NCBI GenBank assembly: GCA_000310025.1
Contig: FN649727.1
Span: 8,310,835 to 8,326,303 of the forward strand
DNA: 15,469 nt
Reading direction: 5' to 3'
Source: Ectocarpus siliculosus
Taxonomy: Eukaryota; Sar; Phaeophyceae; Ectocarpales; Ectocarpaceae
In this document: positions 14,995 to 15,469 of the stretch, one piece after another
Layout of the letters: each line of letters starts with the position of its first letter
How positions within the stretch are numbered: position 1 is the stretch's first letter
Position numbers and translations under genes: made by a program
Notes under the pieces: generated by a model
The model's database searches: none
Told to the model about the DNA's origin: nothing
Seen by the model: only the letters and a program-made list of their open reading frames with translations

Positions 14995-15469
14995 ATGGAG
15001 GGCGGACGCCGTATCGACGAACTTGCCACTATGGTGCTATCGAAGGTGTTACGCACGTCTTTTGAGGCTCGCCACGTTGAGCCGGATGGCAACTGCTGGT
15101 GGAGGTATTTGTCGTTGAGCTTCTTCGGCAGCGATTGCTTCTGGCTGCAGCTGTAGCTTGTTTCGCTGGTCCATGCGGCTGCAAACGTAGACCAGATATC
15201 TCTGCTCGTCCCTGAAGGCAAGATAGACCACGACATATTTGTTGAGCACTCGCAAGATGCCTACGTGGTGTACGGCGACGGAAGCATGAAATTCGTACAA
15301 GCCAACATTTGCAGAGACAAGATGGTCATGGCTTCGATCGCAAGACTGTGCAAGCCCGGGGCTTTTGCGGGTGCCGTAGCATGGGTTGCGGTTTCCGAGG
15401 CATTGGGCGTTCCGGTGAACGTGATTCACCCCATGGACATTAGGGCGAGGAAGAGGATGGACTTGAAGC
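14995..15469 (+). pseudogene. OTU-like cysteine protease gene, 5' part, with in-frame TAG (runs off right edge)
   Basis: ATG at 14995 opens MEGGRRIDELATMVLSKVLR, followed by VEPDGNCWWRYLSLSFFGSD; the D-G-N-C motif (Cys34, codon 15094-15096) and the following aromatic helix are the nucleophile motif of OTU-family deubiquitinases. The same frame continues to the right edge for 158 codons with one break, TAG at 15154-15156. Beyond it, VAWVAVSEALGVPVNVIHP matches the OTU C-terminal pattern in which a W-containing helix and a hydrophobic strand precede the active-site His region. The right frame on both sides of one stop argues for a recent nonsense change, a splice event spanning it, or a sequencing error. 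No intron borders with preserved phase were obvious. It could be a host deubiquitinase or a mobile-element or viral-type OTU; the window does not decide. Confidence 0.6.

Noticed and set aside
6561-15156. Reassigned UAG codon, since both interrupted genes carry TAG
   Set aside because: Two cases only, with different expected residues (Trp in GCP3; not determinable in the OTU frame). The last TPR exon ends in TGA, so nothing here supports recoding; decay or sequence error is simpler.

Overview
The window looks like nuclear DNA of a brown alga, most probably Ectocarpus or a close relative. The reasons are: intron-rich split genes on the + strand with GT-AG borders; a kinesin-light-chain-type TPR gene built from 126-bp phase-0 exons, an architecture known from Ectocarpus NB-ARC-TPR genes; long apparently non-coding stretches; and CT-rich simple repeats. 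I see no bacterial operons, ribosome binding sites or long intact ORFs. Species is an inference from gene style, not from a marker gene.

Region 1 (1-3512): the 3' part of a TPR-repeat gene, a candidate immune-type receptor of the NB-ARC-TPR class whose 5' part lies outside the window. Eleven TPR exons can be placed. Six internal exons are intact (245, 793, 1028, 1298, 1726, 2785), one is cut by the window edge, three are damaged at the 3' end (602, 1533, 2548), and one divergent terminal repeat starts at 3273. Between them sits a direct-repeat array (1852-2479) whose ~92-bp unit fuses an intron start to an exon tail. Dispersed copies of this unit occur at 371-463 and 1154-1223.

Region 2 (about 3860-4103): an unrecognised exon-like stretch broken by a 22-bp tandem duplication.

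Region 3 (4343-6623): four consecutive exons of a gamma-tubulin complex component 3 (GCP3/Spc98-like) gene in correct order and phase. The fourth exon has an in-frame TAG where the family has a conserved Trp, and I find no further convincing exon downstream, so this looks like a truncated pseudogene.

Region 4 (7156-14203): mostly non-coding DNA with isolated exon-like segments. These are an OTU-like D-G-N-C segment (7156-7420), three clean but unrecognised exons (8329-8558, 9993-10166, 13964-14203), a zinc-ribbon exon (10410-10508), further weak candidates, a palindrome-rich minisatellite (12055-12340) and two CT tracts.

Region 5 (14995-15469): the start of an OTU-like cysteine protease gene running off the right edge in one frame, interrupted by a single TAG at 15154.

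The genes do not form a functional unit. The theme is exon-level turnover: duplicated, shuffled and decaying exons in the TPR gene, and relic-like fragments of a housekeeping gene and of OTU-type genes.
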